64,000 nt of DNA from Rhabditoides inermis (GCA_963966185.1 CAWZYM010000331.1:1145001-1209000); one strand, 5' to 3'; counted from the stretch's first letter, positions 42,608 through 55,521 are shown. Notes: a model not told the origin generated them from the sequence alone. Translations and numbers: made by a program.

Positions 42608-42781
42608 ACTTTAAAATACGTTTCTAGAGAGACTAGAAAGCGGATATAAATAACCCTGAAATGAACAATACTGTAGGCGGATAGGAACTTTTTGGCGGGA
42701 ACATTGAGTGAACCGAACTTTTGTTCCAGTCACGAGAATAGCGGGTGGAAAACTCATTAATCAAAAAGGACACAGAAAAGA

Positions 42782-43108
42782 ATGAGACGAATCAGGCGAG
42801 ACCTCCCGCTGACACGTGAAAGATGGAACGTAGTCCTTTATGATCGTAGACACGTAGACAGAGAGAATTCATATTTACATACATTTAGATCGATGAAAAG
42901 CAATAGTTGGGAAGGTGTGGCGGGAATGCCAATAGATGTGATGCATCGATTAGATTCTTTAGAAAACACGCACGGGAATCGGTTCATAATAGACAAGAGG
43001 CCACTTGAATCAGGAGAGCATAGAGTCAAGTGCGCGACTCAAAAAGTTTTGAGTTTGATGCGCCGTGATATATTAGGTGCAATCGAGGATCAGGGTCAAA
43101 TAGATCAC

Positions 43109-43160
<52 letters not shown>

Positions 43161-43243
43161 CGATATATAATAGAATACACGGCACGAGTGACGCTCTGTC
43201 GGCCGGGCGAGACCGAGTTATCACTCCAATCTCCTATCGATAA
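42782..43243 (+). CDS. Hypothetical 153-codon ORF, uncertain
   Basis: Plus-strand open frame starting MRRIRRDLPLTRERW and including HRLDSLENTHGNRF before a (GA)n-encoded Arg/Glu run at ~43110-43157. No family was recognised and no splice context supports it. The first 110 codons have mixed composition, but the frame could be chance. Confidence 0.15.
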
Positions 43244-43623
43244 CCTTTCGTTATCAGTTTAGTGAGCCAGCAAGTTTTGACATTTCTGGAAGAGCGCACG
43301 CACCAGCAACGGGAAAAACAGGCAAAAAGCAAACACACAAGCTAGAGTGCGCTCTCAAATATGGGAATATTGCATGTCTGCCATCGATCACTCATATTTT
43401 TCGCGGCCGCGCATTTCCGATTAGGCAAATCCGTTTTCGTTCCCGATTGACTAATCCATAGAATATATTTATCAGAGTTATCGTTTACATAATCATTGAC
43501 GCGCCAACAGAATCACACACAACCTGGGCCCAGAAAAACGAGAGATCAATAATCGAAATGAATCAATGACTGCATAGTGGATGAGAAATCGGTGTGGATA
43601 ATCAATCAATAATGAGTGGATAA

Positions 43624-43823
43624 TCAGTCGGGATAGCATATCAGCGGGACGACCAGTCCGGACGCGCCGACCGAGTACTGCCGGGGGTAGGCGAGCGGGT
43701 GGGAGTGAGAGGCGCCGTGCTCCACTGTCTGACCCCTCTGCAGGTCGCGCGGAGGCAGCTGCGAGTTGCATCGAAGGGGAGGAACGATCGAACCACGACG
43801 CATCTGCTCGCCTGGGAGGGAGG

Positions 43824-43870
<47 letters not shown>

Positions 43871-44141
43871 AAGGTCCACGCAAAAAGCCATGGTCAGCGC
43901 GTCATGGTTAGCACTCGAGCAACGAGAGGGTATGTGGATAAAATGTGTGGTCCGAAACGAACGAGGAAGATGCATGTTTGAGCAGTATTTCTTTCCAGTC
44001 GCTAGCCGGCGAAACGTCTAGTACCAGTAGAAAAACCGCAGAGTGGCCTATCAAAAGAGTGCGAATGGCCTTAAAACTAGAGAACCCTCAAGGTGATAGC
44101 GAGGGAGAGAGGGAGAAGAGAGAGAGAGGGGATATGGAGGG

Positions 44142-44189
<48 letters not shown>

Positions 44190-47100
44190 GAGAGAGAGGG
44201 GGGAGACAGGGGGGGGGACAGGGGGAGGGAGAGAGGGAGAGGGAGAGAGAGGGAGAGAGAGAGAGGGAGAGAGAAAGATGTCTACCTGGCGGCGCGGCAA
44301 TGACGCTCTCCCTCCTGATCGGATTCTGCAGAATCACACTGTCCCTCCTAGCCGACACATAAGCGGCCATCTGAAAAATATTTGGTTACTTGAATCAGAT
44401 TCATGAAAACCAAAATGCGGGGACATTCTCAAGTCAGTGGGTACGCAATAGGAGTAGGGAATCACAGAGGGATTCTATGGGGAGTCAATACCATATCATC
44501 CAGCTCCCACTCTGTATCGTACTCGCTGAGCGCCTTGAAAAGTAACGGGTGTGAAACGTATTATTGAAACGTATCGAAACGCATCGCCCTTTCTCACCTG
44601 ACTGTTCCTCCTCTGTGACATTGGCGGGGCGGCCATCATCGATTCGCGACGCGCGTAGTAGCTGCAAATCGATCGATAATCGGTGAATCAATAATTCAAT
44701 AAACCGTAACGGTCCCGTTAGTCGTGTTATCTCTCCACACAACATAAACCCGATCCGATTGTGTCCGTCTATTCGGACCTGGTCCGCTTTTGTGCATTGT
44801 CACCCCAACCGGACTCTGTCCGATCCAACCCCCTTGCCATCTCTATATTAAGGGAGTTCTTAGCTACTCGGTAGAGCCTAACGCTTGTTCGGACCTCTGC
44901 GCTCTCCGTGAAAGCACATTATTTCGTCTTCCACTCGCGTGTTCGACCCTCTATAGCATCGATAGACCCAAACAGGAACCTTGATCGAAGCGCGTTCGAG
45001 GCTCGATAGAGGGGAAATAGAAGGTTGATAGAGGGTGACTCGAATAGAGGCGAGCCTCTATCAACCTTATAACAACCCTCTATCGCTCGGTTTGTAATGG
45101 GGATTCGTTAGGGTCAAACGCTCCCGTTTGGGTCTATCAATGCTATAGAGGCTCGAACACGCGAGTGGAAGACGAAATAGTGTGCTTTCACGGAGAGCGC
45201 AGAGGTCCGAACATGTGTTAGGGTCTGCCGAGTAGCTAAGAACCCCCTTAAATCCCAGCATTATTGTGTACAACAATGAGGAATAAAGACTTGCATCTCT
45301 TGTCTTTGGGCCATTGTGGGTTAAGGCCAGGCTGGCCACGAAACGGCTGTTTCACTGATATGGTCGATAAGGTTGCGAGAGGAAATTGAAATATCAGCGA
45401 ACGCGGCTATTATGAGTTTGTAGTGAAACGTACAGCATACATATCATCGTTTAGTGAATTTATGAACTAGTGGAATAATTGAAATGATAGGATAATTGAA
45501 ACGACGGCATAACTTTAATGGATCGGTGACGAAACGTAGACAGTAGACATATCAGTGAACAGAATTGAGTGAGATGACTGAATGTACACTGACTCGGTCT
45601 GTTCCATTTGTAGGAGGAAGCTCTGTCGTCTGGCCTGCTGCTGGAATGACTGCCGCCGCTGAGACTGCGGCGAGTAGTGCTGCGTCTAAAGCAAGCACTC
45701 TTCATGTGCACCAGCAAACCACTAAACGAACAGAAACCTAACGCACACTGAAACAGGTATTAGCCGAAAAAGGGTTACGAGGACATTTGAGTGAGAGACA
45801 TGCACATTAGTAGTGGAAAGAGAGAGCGGGCAGGGATAGTGGTGGCACGAACAGGCTGGGCGCCGAGCGCTACCTGCGAGCTGCTCGCTTCCTCCTCGGA
45901 GTACTGTATCCGGGGGTGGCGCGTGCGGGGTACATTATGACCGGCCAGCCGGGTCGGCGGCGCGTACGTTTGCGACAGTCGTCGCAGATACTCCCCATAG
46001 TGTCGAATCGGCGCACAGCGAGCGGCTACCAACTAGACAGGGGGAGGGGCTAGGAGGGGCGGGGCGAGAGTGGTAGGAGAGCGGGGGCGGGACTACGAGG
46101 GGCGGGGCTCACCTGGTTGACGAGCGCGTCTCGCTCCCGGTACAGAGGGTCGACGCGAGAAAAGTCCCTGAAATAGGATTTTTACAAAATTAGAAAAAAA
46201 ATGGTAAACTATTGCGCTATAAAAACATCAATGATGTTATTTCTGTGAAACGTGAGCCATTCGGTCTCACCTGAACAGATTGTCGCTTCTCGCATCCACG
46301 GAATAATCTCTATCGGTGGGGTAGCTCGGTTGGGGACAAATTGCGGCAGCACTGAAGAAAAGAAGTAAGTAGCACCATTCATTCCGATTCAATTGAAATT
46401 TGCTGTCGTTTGTTTCTTGTGCAATTATCTGTGCTTCCATCGGTTAAGTTATGTTTACGAAGTGAAACTTATGCTTGTGGTTACCCCCATTACCCTAAAA
46501 AGCTCGTTCGCTAGCTCGTTCGCTAGATGTTATGAGGAACGTATGTTTGAAACCATCCTTTTATCAGACTGCTCTTTTCCGTTTGTCAAAAATTTTTTTT
46601 TCATATTGTAAACTATTCGCACTCACCAGCTCATCTGTTTATTGCGCATCTGTTGAGCCCGGCGAGCAGCGGCAGAATTCGGATTGTCTGCAAGCACACG
46701 TAAGCCCCGCCCAGTCAGACTCCGCCCACCGTCACTCCGCGCACTATCCACACTGCTGGCAAAGGCGGCGAGTGGCGGCATCGATACCTGATGACGTCAT
46801 TATTATAATATAAGATGACGTAACTCACCTCACTACTGTCCACTGACGAATCAACGGAGGAGGCGACAATGGTAGAGGGGAGAAGTTGTCGTTGCAGGAG
46901 GAGTGATCTGAAAACGGTGGTTGCTCCGCCTCTCAAAGCCCGCCCACTCACTTGTACTTGTTCCTTTTGAAGTGCGCGTCTTCACTGGAAGATTGCCGGT
47001 TGTCGGACAGCCTGCAAGATGGGCGAATGAGACCATAAACAACAAAGTCGTAGTAAAAGTGTAAGAGCTGGGTGTCGTTGAGAATCGTGTGAGGCATCCT

Positions 47101-47271
47101 GCATGGCGATTTGTCAGGGCTCTGACAAGGTAAAGTTGTGGGACTAAGGGTATGTTTCTAGAAGTGCAGAGTAATAATGAAAGCGGTTAGGGAGTCTACG
47201 CCCACCATCCATCCACTGCCTCGCCAGGGGCCAGTGGCAACCTCCTGTCATCCACATTACTTGTTTCCGAA

Positions 47272-47335
<64 letters not shown>

Positions 47336-50300
47336 TGTCACTCCCCCCACCTCGCTTCCGGATTGGTCCTTCCCTGTGCGGACACATCACTGGGTCTCCT
47401 GGATGCGAGGGGTTCGGTGTTCGATTCGAAAGACGTGGACGCAGAGGTGGGCTGGTCGTCGATGCCTGCAAATGTATGTCGTGAATGGGAACATAATCTG
47501 ATCGAAAATGCCTTGCTATATAAGTGTTATGTGCACAGTGAAACGTATGTGATCGGTTAGGAAAGACAAAAAACGAACGCACCGAGAGCATGCAGCTGCG
47601 CCAGGTGATCCCTTGCCAGCCACAGCGTCTGGCACTCGGCCGCCACCTCGGTCTGGAAGACGATGCATATGCCACGCCCCCTCTAGCCCCGCCCACCTTC
47701 GGCTGAAGCATCGTGATCGTCGCCTGTCGCATCAGCTGCGCCCTCCTCTCTACCTCGCTGTTCGCGCGCCGCTGCTGGTTCATCGACGGTCGCCGGCCTG
47801 TTTTCGGAATAGTCCCCGCCCCTCCTAGCTCCGCCCCCACCTTGCTGATGAGCCTGCTGTTGTTGCGCGAGGGTGGGCGGTGGCGCGTGACGAATGTCGA
47901 CACTCTTTGTCTGAAATGACGTCACTGTTTGACCGCAAGCTCTGATCATTACTGTATGATTCATATCATCATGCTTGTCATATTCAGATATAAAGATTCC
48001 GGAGAAATAATTGATCTGATCTACCCTCTGGGCGCGCGCTTTCCCGCGCACCGATCTACCCCTCAGCGGGTATAAAAGCAGGGGTCGCAGCGAAAAAAAA
48101 GTCGGCAGTCTTGTGTTCTCTGCCGTTCGGGAGTATCGATTGACCGCGCGCGCTCTGTCTGGTGAGGTGAGCTTGTTGTTGTTATTGTTATTGTTGTTTA
48201 TCCCTTGTATTTTAGTTTTTCTTTCTTATTTGTGTGTATGATATCTAACGATGGGTTACAATTGTTGCAGCTCTACCGTCTATCGCTTGTGATATCGATC
48301 GATTGCTCGATCGACCGCCATTCCCCGACCACTGTGTGAGTTGCTTGTTTTGGAGATGGCTTATTAGTGGCTTATTAGTGCGATCTTTCCTCCCTCATTA
48401 CACATTTTTCCTCCCTCATTACTCGTCAATATTGGGTACAATTGTGCACATTGCGTGTATCCTAACAGCGGAAGTGTGTAAATTACGAATGTATGCTTCT
48501 TTCATCTCTGACCGCGCTGATTGTAGCTTAGCGCTTGAGCTGAGCTTGTAAGCAAGCTTTTTGCAATCTCACCTTTGGTCTCGCTTATCAATGTCACGGT
48601 TTTACTTCGCATTACTCATCTGTCATCGTTCCGAGAACTTCAAACGCTTATCGCGTTAGTTGGGCACTCCTTTTTGGCAGTGCGGCCATTCTCACGAAAT
48701 GATAAAACATTGATGGGTATTGAATTTAAACCGGACTTTCATAAATATGTGGACACGGTGAGAGAGCGTCATACAAGGAACAAGTGTATGCGAGGCGAGC
48801 ATTCTGCGAGCGAAAGTCGTTTGTGAAGATAAGAGAAGACTACAGAGTGATGAACGGATCTCTGCCCACACACCTGTGTGAGATGACCCATCATGCTAAT
48901 ATTGTATGTACACGTCGGAATCAAGTTGATAAACAAACAACAAAACAAAGTCATCGCGCTGGTTGGGCACTCCACCCAACCCAACTCTTTCTGCTGACGT
49001 TGTCGTAAACCAAGAACCCCATCTTGTTCTCGACGGAGCACCCCGGTTTCAACCGGCTAAATAAAGAAAAGGACAAGTCCTACCTGTCGGAAGCTGGGGT
49101 GTCGTTGCTGCGGCATGCTGCCTCCTCCTGCCGCCACTCTCTCGACGGTGAGGCTGTTGTTGCTGATGTGGTGGGGCACGGTGAGCTGCGACTGCGACTG
49201 GTGCGACGAGTGCGGCTGCGAGTGGCCAGATGTGTCCTGCAACTAGCACCTCTCCAACTTATATCCATGATGTATGTTTAGATTTAATACTGTTTCTAAA
49301 GAATGGTTTTTGTTTTTGGCGGCGCAGTGCGCGGTCCCCACGCAATCAATGATAAATCATTGACCTGAAGCGGTTGATTTCTTTCACAAAAATGGGAATT
49401 TATATCGATGCTGAGATGATGACACCGCGAGGTAGCATAGTAGTAAACTTTTGGCTACTTCGTATTATTATTAAACAGTTGGCACATACTCAATTTCAGC
49501 ACTCACTGAGAGGCCCCGGGCAGGCTTTTTCGCGAAAAAAATCGCGCGAAAACTGCAATACTTTAGCATGCATTATTGATTTGCAATTCGCAGCGCGAAT
49601 CGCAAAAATAGGTGACATACTTTTTCGCGCGAAAATTTCAGCGAATCGCGAAAATTTTCGCGGACACCGTTTTCGCTGCGAAACGAGAGATACCACCGAT
49701 TCGCTACTTTTTCGCAAATCCAGGTACGAATTTTCACTTTTCTGTATGTTTTTCATTCTTTAAAATTGAAAAGACACTTCATAAACATCGTGGAAGCTGT
49801 ATTGACCACAATTGTTTGCAGTTATTATATACTAGTCACGCACTCGTGCCACCCGATTCGCGCTAAAAGTTTTGGCGAATTCGGAAAAAGGCGTGCGCAA
49901 GTGACAAAACGATGTTCCTATTCGAATGTTTGGTGCTAAACATGTCAGAACCTCTAAGAAATAGGTTTTCAATTATAACAAACAAAAAAGTCTGTGTAAT
50001 TCTTGGAGAAAGCTATTATCTTCGAATTCGCGCGATTATGGGTAGTTTCGCGAATCTCTCAAGCTAAAAGTTTTGCGATTATTTTCGCATTTCGCTCGCG
50101 AAAAAGTTTGCCAGAGGCCAAACGTATGTGATGTCGTTTCACCTGTGAACTAACATGATACGTATACTGTAGTGTTTCCTTCGATCCTTTCTCTCCCTAT
50201 TCTGCAATTGCCACTCGAATCGTGTAGTGGTGTAGCAAATGAGGAGGCGTCTCACACTTGCAGGCTTATCCGCGTATCCGCATACACAAATTGTTTTTTT

Positions 50301-52202
50301 TTATCCAGGACATTAATAGACATATTGAACTGTGTCAGAGCCGATTATAGTAGCACATGCTATGGACACTACATTAACTACAAAGATTAGCGTTTTGCTG
50401 CGCAACACTAGAGATTGCTAGTGCCGGATTAGCTTAGCAACTGCTTATTAAAGTGTTTTATTCAGAAAGCTGTTATGCTAGTCTTTACTCGGCTAAACGC
50501 ACGTAAGCTGGGGTGTCGTTGTGGCATGCTGACTCCCGTCACCCTTATTTCTAACAAATTCTGCAGATTCCCCTTCTGTTTATAAGTAAATCTGAATCCG
50601 AGCGTGGGAATTGAGACATGTTTGCAAAGCCGTTTTACACGGGGTTTTATCCCTAGATTCTGTCTGGAATTTAATTGTATCCATATCCATCCAGCACGTG
50701 GCATCATCGCACATCGTTTCCACGCACTTTCCTTTTATATCAGTGTGATTGCATTCTAGATTCTGCCAAAAGCTCTTCGCAGAATCGCACTCGCGAGTGT
50801 ATCTTGTGGAATTAGATATATTTGAAGAAAAAACTAAATATGGTATCTTTTTCACTCTTGATTTAATGATGTCTTCAATTTAATCTATCGCGTTATGATG
50901 TGAAATTCCTCCGCAGACGTCTCGTATATGGCTTTCAAATTGTGAAAATCGTTCTGCATCCAGAACAGAAACGCTCCCAAATCTGAAGCTCGGAAGCAAT
51001 CGCAAATATCTTTGGACTTTAGACAGCTGTACATACTAACGCGATTACTTTAAATTAATGGGGTTGTTTTTTTCTCAACATGTCACTCACTATTATAATA
51101 GAATGATTATAATGATTTTCGTTGGCCAAATACACTTCTCTGCCTAGTCGCGTCTCTCATAGTTTGTCGTGTGTATTTGCACTCGTGTTCCTTTTCATCT
51201 ATCTCCGATGGCAAAATAGACAGTGACACAGTTTACGGTTCTCTTCTCTCAGTGTCCCTCTGACGCTAGCTGGGCAGAGATCAAACAAAACACTCTGTAC
51301 TCTCCACTCTCTCTCGTCGTCTCATACCACGTACGAGCTCTCTCACGTTCGAGTTTTGAATGAGCAGAGGGTATTTGAAGTGTTCGTCCCCGAATGTTAC
51401 TCAAAGATTTGTTGAGAGAAGAAAAAAGGTTTCCATTTGCTCACAAAAAGTGACGCACCTGATGATCTGACCGTTTGCCCAATTATCTTTTCGTTTGCAC
51501 TCGAACTGTGTAAATAGTGTACCTGATAGTATTCTTCCCTGTAGTGTTCTTGTCCGTCGAAACTCGGGTTCCAACTCCTGCAAGCGATCGATAAACGATA
51601 ATTGATAAGCGAGACCAATAAAATTTTAATATACCTCGACAGCACGTGTCCTCTATCGTACAGTTCACGTGCCTCGCGATTAGGAAGTGGATTCGAATTC
51701 TGAAAATAGTGTTACTCATAACTCACACTTTGATTGTTCCATTTGGCCGAATTTGTGATGATATTATCATAACAAAATGGTGATCACTGGATTGTTTGAC
51801 AATTTAATGAGACATTTGAATTTAAATGTGGAGTAAATACAAGTGCATTTATGTTCGGCTGGCGAATACGTGCCGAAATGCCTCTAAAATGCTGCTCGTT
51901 AATCAGACTTGGCAAACGATCTGCGCATAAAAAAAGTTGTAGCCTTATCGCGTCGCGCAGAGACGACTATCTCTCCAGCTTCAGATTTGCATCCGCCTTA
52001 TAAAAGAAGACACTGGCGCCGAGCGCAGGGCTTCGCCGGCTAGTGATTCGTAATCTAGTGAAGCTCATTTTGCAATACCTGCTTCACGGGTTGTCCAGCC
52101 ACTTGGTCGATCGCCTTTGAGCTTGCCATGATGAACTGACTCTTTCGGCGCAGGCGCTCTTGCGACGCCCGCCGCAGCTGCCCGCGGATAGTTGGCTGGG
52201 TC
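43624..52202 (-). CDS. Long multi-exon gene, Ser/Gln/Arg-rich protein of unrecognised family (3' part)
   Basis: A chain of minus-strand exons with matching phases, 5' to 3': 52079-52202, ~51640-51697, ~51462-51580, ~49087-49240, ~47813-47911, ~47698-47798, ~47583-47656, ~47352-47470, ~46952-47012, ~46829-46910, ~46729-46788, ~46627-46688, ~46272-46353, ~46113-46169, 45874-46032, 45588-45685, 44598-44661, 44492-44533, 44286-44370 and 43624-43811 (stop). At least one exon between 51462 and 49240 is unresolved, because the phases there do not meet. The product is basic and disordered-looking with RRxS-type sites (RRPSMNQQRR, ARRESMMAAPP, RRDSVILQNPIRRES) and Gln runs (LAQQQQAHQQ). Its C-terminus is hydrophobic (GLVVPLICYPD). 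Such tails occur in scaffold and channel proteins; I do not assign a family. Confidence 0.65.
44849..45250. mobile_element. Foldback element, ~400 bp, in an intron
   Basis: Left (~44849-44975) and right (~45125-45250) arms are inverted copies with few mismatches. Shared cores are cttagctactcgg, ggacctctgcgctctccgtg and cttccactcgcgtgttcga. The middle repeats gatagagg-type motifs. It has no coding content. The element lies between the exons at 44598-44661 and 45588-45685. Confidence 0.8.
48060..49075 (+). other. Possible short transcription unit: TATA box to poly(A) signal, inside a minus-strand intron
   Basis: A clear TATA-type sequence (gggtataaaagcagggg, ~48068) is followed by candidate donors near 48164-48174 and an acceptor near 48270, and an aataaa at ~49060. 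An internal pair of related segments (gttgggcactcc at ~48659 and ~48960) is present. No convincing protein was found. It could be a noncoding transcript or a worn LTR/solo LTR. Confidence 0.3.
49509..50121. mobile_element. Non-autonomous DNA element with imperfect terminal inverted repeats
   Basis: The left end (ggccccgggcaggctttttcg) and the inverted right end (ggcctctggcaaactttttcg) agree at about 19 of 23 positions. The interior is rich in cgcgaaa/tttcgcg motifs and has no gene. No target duplication was evident. Confidence 0.55.
50505..50545 (-). pseudogene. Echo of a coding exon end
   Basis: aagctggggtgtcgttg and the following catgctg repeat the 3' end of the coding exon at ~49087-49130. 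On the minus strand the copy reads VSMPQRHPSLRA where the gene has GSMPQQRHPSFRQ. This looks like a partial exon duplication within the same gene, with no matching donor. Confidence 0.5.
50580..51034 (-). pseudogene. Cysteine-rich secreted-type gene relic
   Basis: Two minus-strand frames lie in tandem: 50885-51034 (49 codons, MYSCLKSKDICDCFRASD...) and 50580-50855, whose useful part includes CDSAKSFWQNLECNH, KCVETMCDDATCW and TPCKTALQTC. The cysteine spacing recalls nematode-specific small secreted domains of the DUF19/T20D4.11 kind, a weak resemblance. No joining splice site or signal peptide was found, so I treat it as a relic inside the larger gene's intron. Confidence 0.35.
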
Positions 52203-52220
52203 CTGAAACGATTATTTGCA

Positions 52221-52880
52221 TTAAGGGCCGTCCAGACTAAACGCAAACGCAAAACACGCGCGTTTGCGTCTGCGTTTCAAACTTTTGTTCGACAACCGCT
52301 GGCTGAAACGCAGACCTCTGGCGGTTGAGTTTCTGAAACGCCGGTGAGAACCACCCGGCGTTTCGCGACTGAACATCAACAAACATCACTATAGATTTGA
52401 CATGATCTAATGTTTTAAACTACCTAATATTGTTTTGTTATTTGTTTGAATAGTGCTAAAACGAACTCAAGTACATATGTGATCACAACCTTTTACAAAA
52501 TTATCGTGAACTTGCTCACATTTTGATGTGAGCAACTTATGCTAGAAACACGGCTTGATTTAGTTGAAGAAATTTGCACTGAAATGACTATACAAAGTTG
52601 AAGTTTGAAATTTTTTTCATATTTTGTTTGAAAAATAGCGAACTTATGCTAGAAACGCGCGCATTTCGTGCGTTCATCGAAGTTGGATCTCGATGAACGC
52701 AGACGCCGGGTGCAAACGCAAACGCAAGCGCAACAGAAACGCGCGCGTTTGGTCTGAACACGTCGCGCGTTTGCGTTCGCGTTTCATTCGCGCCCCGCGT
52801 TTCGAAAAACGATCGAGTTTCAATTTTGGTAGTGCGTTTCTGTCTGCGTTGCGTTTGCGTGTAGTCTGGACGACCCTTTA
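52221..52880. mobile_element. TIR DNA transposon relic (660 bp, non-autonomous)
   Basis: The termini are inverted copies: left ttaagggccgtccagacta, right (complement) taaagggtcgtccagacta, followed on both sides by acgcaaacgc-type sub-terminal repeats. A 3-base TTA/TAA target duplication, as for PIF/Harbinger elements, fits but is not proven. There is no ORF. It lies 19 bases upstream of the splice acceptor of the minus-strand exon at 52202. Confidence 0.75.
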
Positions 52881-54767
52881 TCGATTTTTGGGGTACAATT
52901 CAGATTTGTGTTTTGTGCGTAAGCAAGCGCTCACACGTCCTTTTATAATATGTGTGAAAGCGAATATTTTATTTGAGAATTTTCGCTCACTTTTCTCACT
53001 ACAGCACAGATCACGTTTTTCGAGGTGTGGTGAGTTGGAATGCATTCCACAAGCTCCTCTCGTTCCTTCCATCCTTATCGCCAAATATCATCTCTGCCCG
53101 TCATTATATTCAGATATCACCGCTTTGTAGTCTGATAACGATCGCTGATAAGTATGCGGAGGCAGTATATAAGCGCAGTCGACTCAAGAGCATCGACGCG
53201 TGTCCGTGGTCCCATTCCACTGACTATTTCAAACGCACTCCCGGCCAATATGACCAATTTCGGCTACCCGCTACCGACCGTACTCTTTTTCGTAAGCTGT
53301 CACGTTTCTCTCTCGCGAGCAATCACGCGGGGCGTCTTGCGAAAAGATCGAAAGATGAATCTTTGAAATGCGGTGCTGATAACACCCGGCATTATCGAGC
53401 CTCGTTCTAATAAGAGCCCCATCATTCCTAATCAGCTGTTCCTTGTAATAGCCCTTATCACCGAAGCGTGTCGACGACACTTTTTATTGCCGGATTTGAT
53501 CAATAAATCCTGGGAGTGATCTCATTGGAACGTGAAAATCTGCGCTGATTCCAACTAAATGAATGTGATTCATTCAGGACTGCTATATAATAGGACGGCT
53601 ACGTGATTTTCCCAGCTTCCTGGTCACCAACAATATCGTCCCTGGATTATTAATAATATCACAAGTCGGTGTCGATCAGTGAGCGCGCATTTGTATGCCA
53701 TTGTTGACGGGTCGTATTATTAATATCTCTCAATTCGTGGCGATTCACTGCTCAATGCACCGCTGGCGGTTTTAATCCCGAATCTGGTCGTTGGTGTTGG
53801 TAGGTTCCAACTCAGCACCCTCTGCCAACCAGTCATCGGGCCGCGATAAAATTGCAGAATTCAGAGTGCGCATCATCAGCTCTGCTATCACTCTCACAGT
53901 CATGGGCACTTGTGTTTTCCGTCGTCTTATATACCCGCGTCATGGCTCCGCTCTCCCCTTCTTTTTATAGCGTCTCTCTCACTCTTCCGCCGATATCAGT
54001 GGGCGTGAGTGGGTCGTGTTTGCTATATCATCCAATCACCGTCTCTCCTACACCCCTTCCCTATCGCAGTATCTCCACTATCATCCTGTGAGACGAATCA
54101 GATGACACTCTCTCTCCAACTGACCCCCGCGATAGAGATACACCTCTTTATCACTGTCGTGTACCAAGTTCAATGTTCAGCACCGCCAAAGTGCGAGTCG
54201 TTAGCGGTGAGAAACGCAGAGTGTGAGAGTGATTAGCGAGAGAGCAGGCAGTGTGACGGAGCTTTGACACGATCTCTCTCATTTACGTCCCGCGATCTCT
54301 CTTCCTCTCTATCTCCCCCCCCCCCCTCTCTCTCGCATTCTCTCTTATTGGGCGAGAGTGTGCTGGTGGATAGATCAACACCACTCTTTGAAGAACGGTG
54401 TGTGATAGAATGAGAGAGAGATAGAGACCGCAGCGCAATGTCTAGATCAATCCTTTCACCTACTCATCATTATCTCTCTCGTTTGTCGTTTGCAACTTGC
54501 AACGCTGCCTCCATACTCGCGAAACCGACTACGGTTTGAGCGCTCGCGGCCTCGCGGTTCTTGCCCACACCGCTATAACACGTCTTCTTATGATCCCTAT
54601 GACACACGTGCTCATAACGAATTCCGCGCCCTTTTTGTCACCCCCTCTCTCCCCCCCTCTCTCTCCCGCAATATACCGCAATCTCGTTGTACGTGTCGGC
54701 GTGGCGCGCATAACACAATGAATGCGAAATCATATCTTAATCAAATTCTGGTATGTACAATCGGCAA
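52881..54767. other. No supported gene; TATA-like and poly(A)-like motifs
   Basis: A tatataag motif near 53165 and an aataaa at ~53499 bracket about 350 bases that may be another short transcription unit or solo LTR. Pyrimidine-rich patches lie at 54300-54350 and 54640-54670. No exon chain could be followed. Confidence 0.3.
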
Positions 54768-54768
54768 T

Positions 54769-55236
54769 CGCAGGTTTCCCGTGGCCTCGCTTCTTTGCGC
54801 TGCAGCTCGCGTCATACTGTAAACCATGAATAATCGCCACCCAATTAACAATCCGATTACGACGTGTGGTGCGTATTCCGGCGTATATAACACGTTGAGA
54901 GAGCGCGAAACCCCGGCCCCGTTCGTTTCCATTCGAAGTGCGACTGTCGTGCGAAAGAACATGAAAAGAGTTAAATACATGCACATTGTAATTATTTCAT
55001 TTCGCAGGTTTCCCGTGGCCTCGCTTCTTTGCGCTGCAGCTCGCGTCATACTGTAAACCATGAATAATCGCCACCCAATTAACAATCCGATTACGACGTG
55101 TGGTGCGTATTCCGGCGTATATAACACGTTGAGAGAGCGCGAAACCCCGGCCCCGTTCGTTTCCATTCGAAGTGCGACTGTCGTGCGAAAGAACATGAAA
55201 AGAGTTAAATACATGCACATTGTAATTATTTCATTT
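54769..55236. repeat. Direct tandem duplication, 234-bp unit
   Basis: Bases 54769-55002 are repeated at 55003-55236, almost identically. Each copy includes a TATA-like gtatataacacg. Because 234 is a multiple of three, a 180-codon minus-strand frame stays open through both copies with a 78-residue hydrophobic repeat. I do not take that as a gene. Confidence 0.95.
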
Positions 55237-55475
55237 CTACTATATTGATTCCTGTAATGTATTCTTATCGTGCAAGTCGACAATTGCCTTCATATTCTGC
55301 GCATGGCAGCGGCAGAAAACTTCCTGGTTGCTGCATGTGGTTCGTCTCATCATGAGACTCTCATTGGTCTAGACGGGGGAAGTGTCGCGGACACAAATGA
55401 CCTTCATGTCTTCTTGCAGACTCCTTGCAGGCTACTCTCATGAATCACCACATGCGGTCAGAGAGAGAGAGACAC

Positions 55476-55521
<46 letters not shown>

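Noticed and set aside
49024..49281. Plus-strand frame over the exon at 49.1-49.24 kb
   Set aside because: Antisense of the better-supported minus-strand exon, whose phase fits the next exon at 47.9 kb.
54741..55283. 180-codon minus-strand frame with a two-fold 78-residue repeat
   Set aside because: The repeat is explained by a 234-bp DNA duplication. The frame has no family match, and the same segment looks like promoter-type sequence on the other strand.
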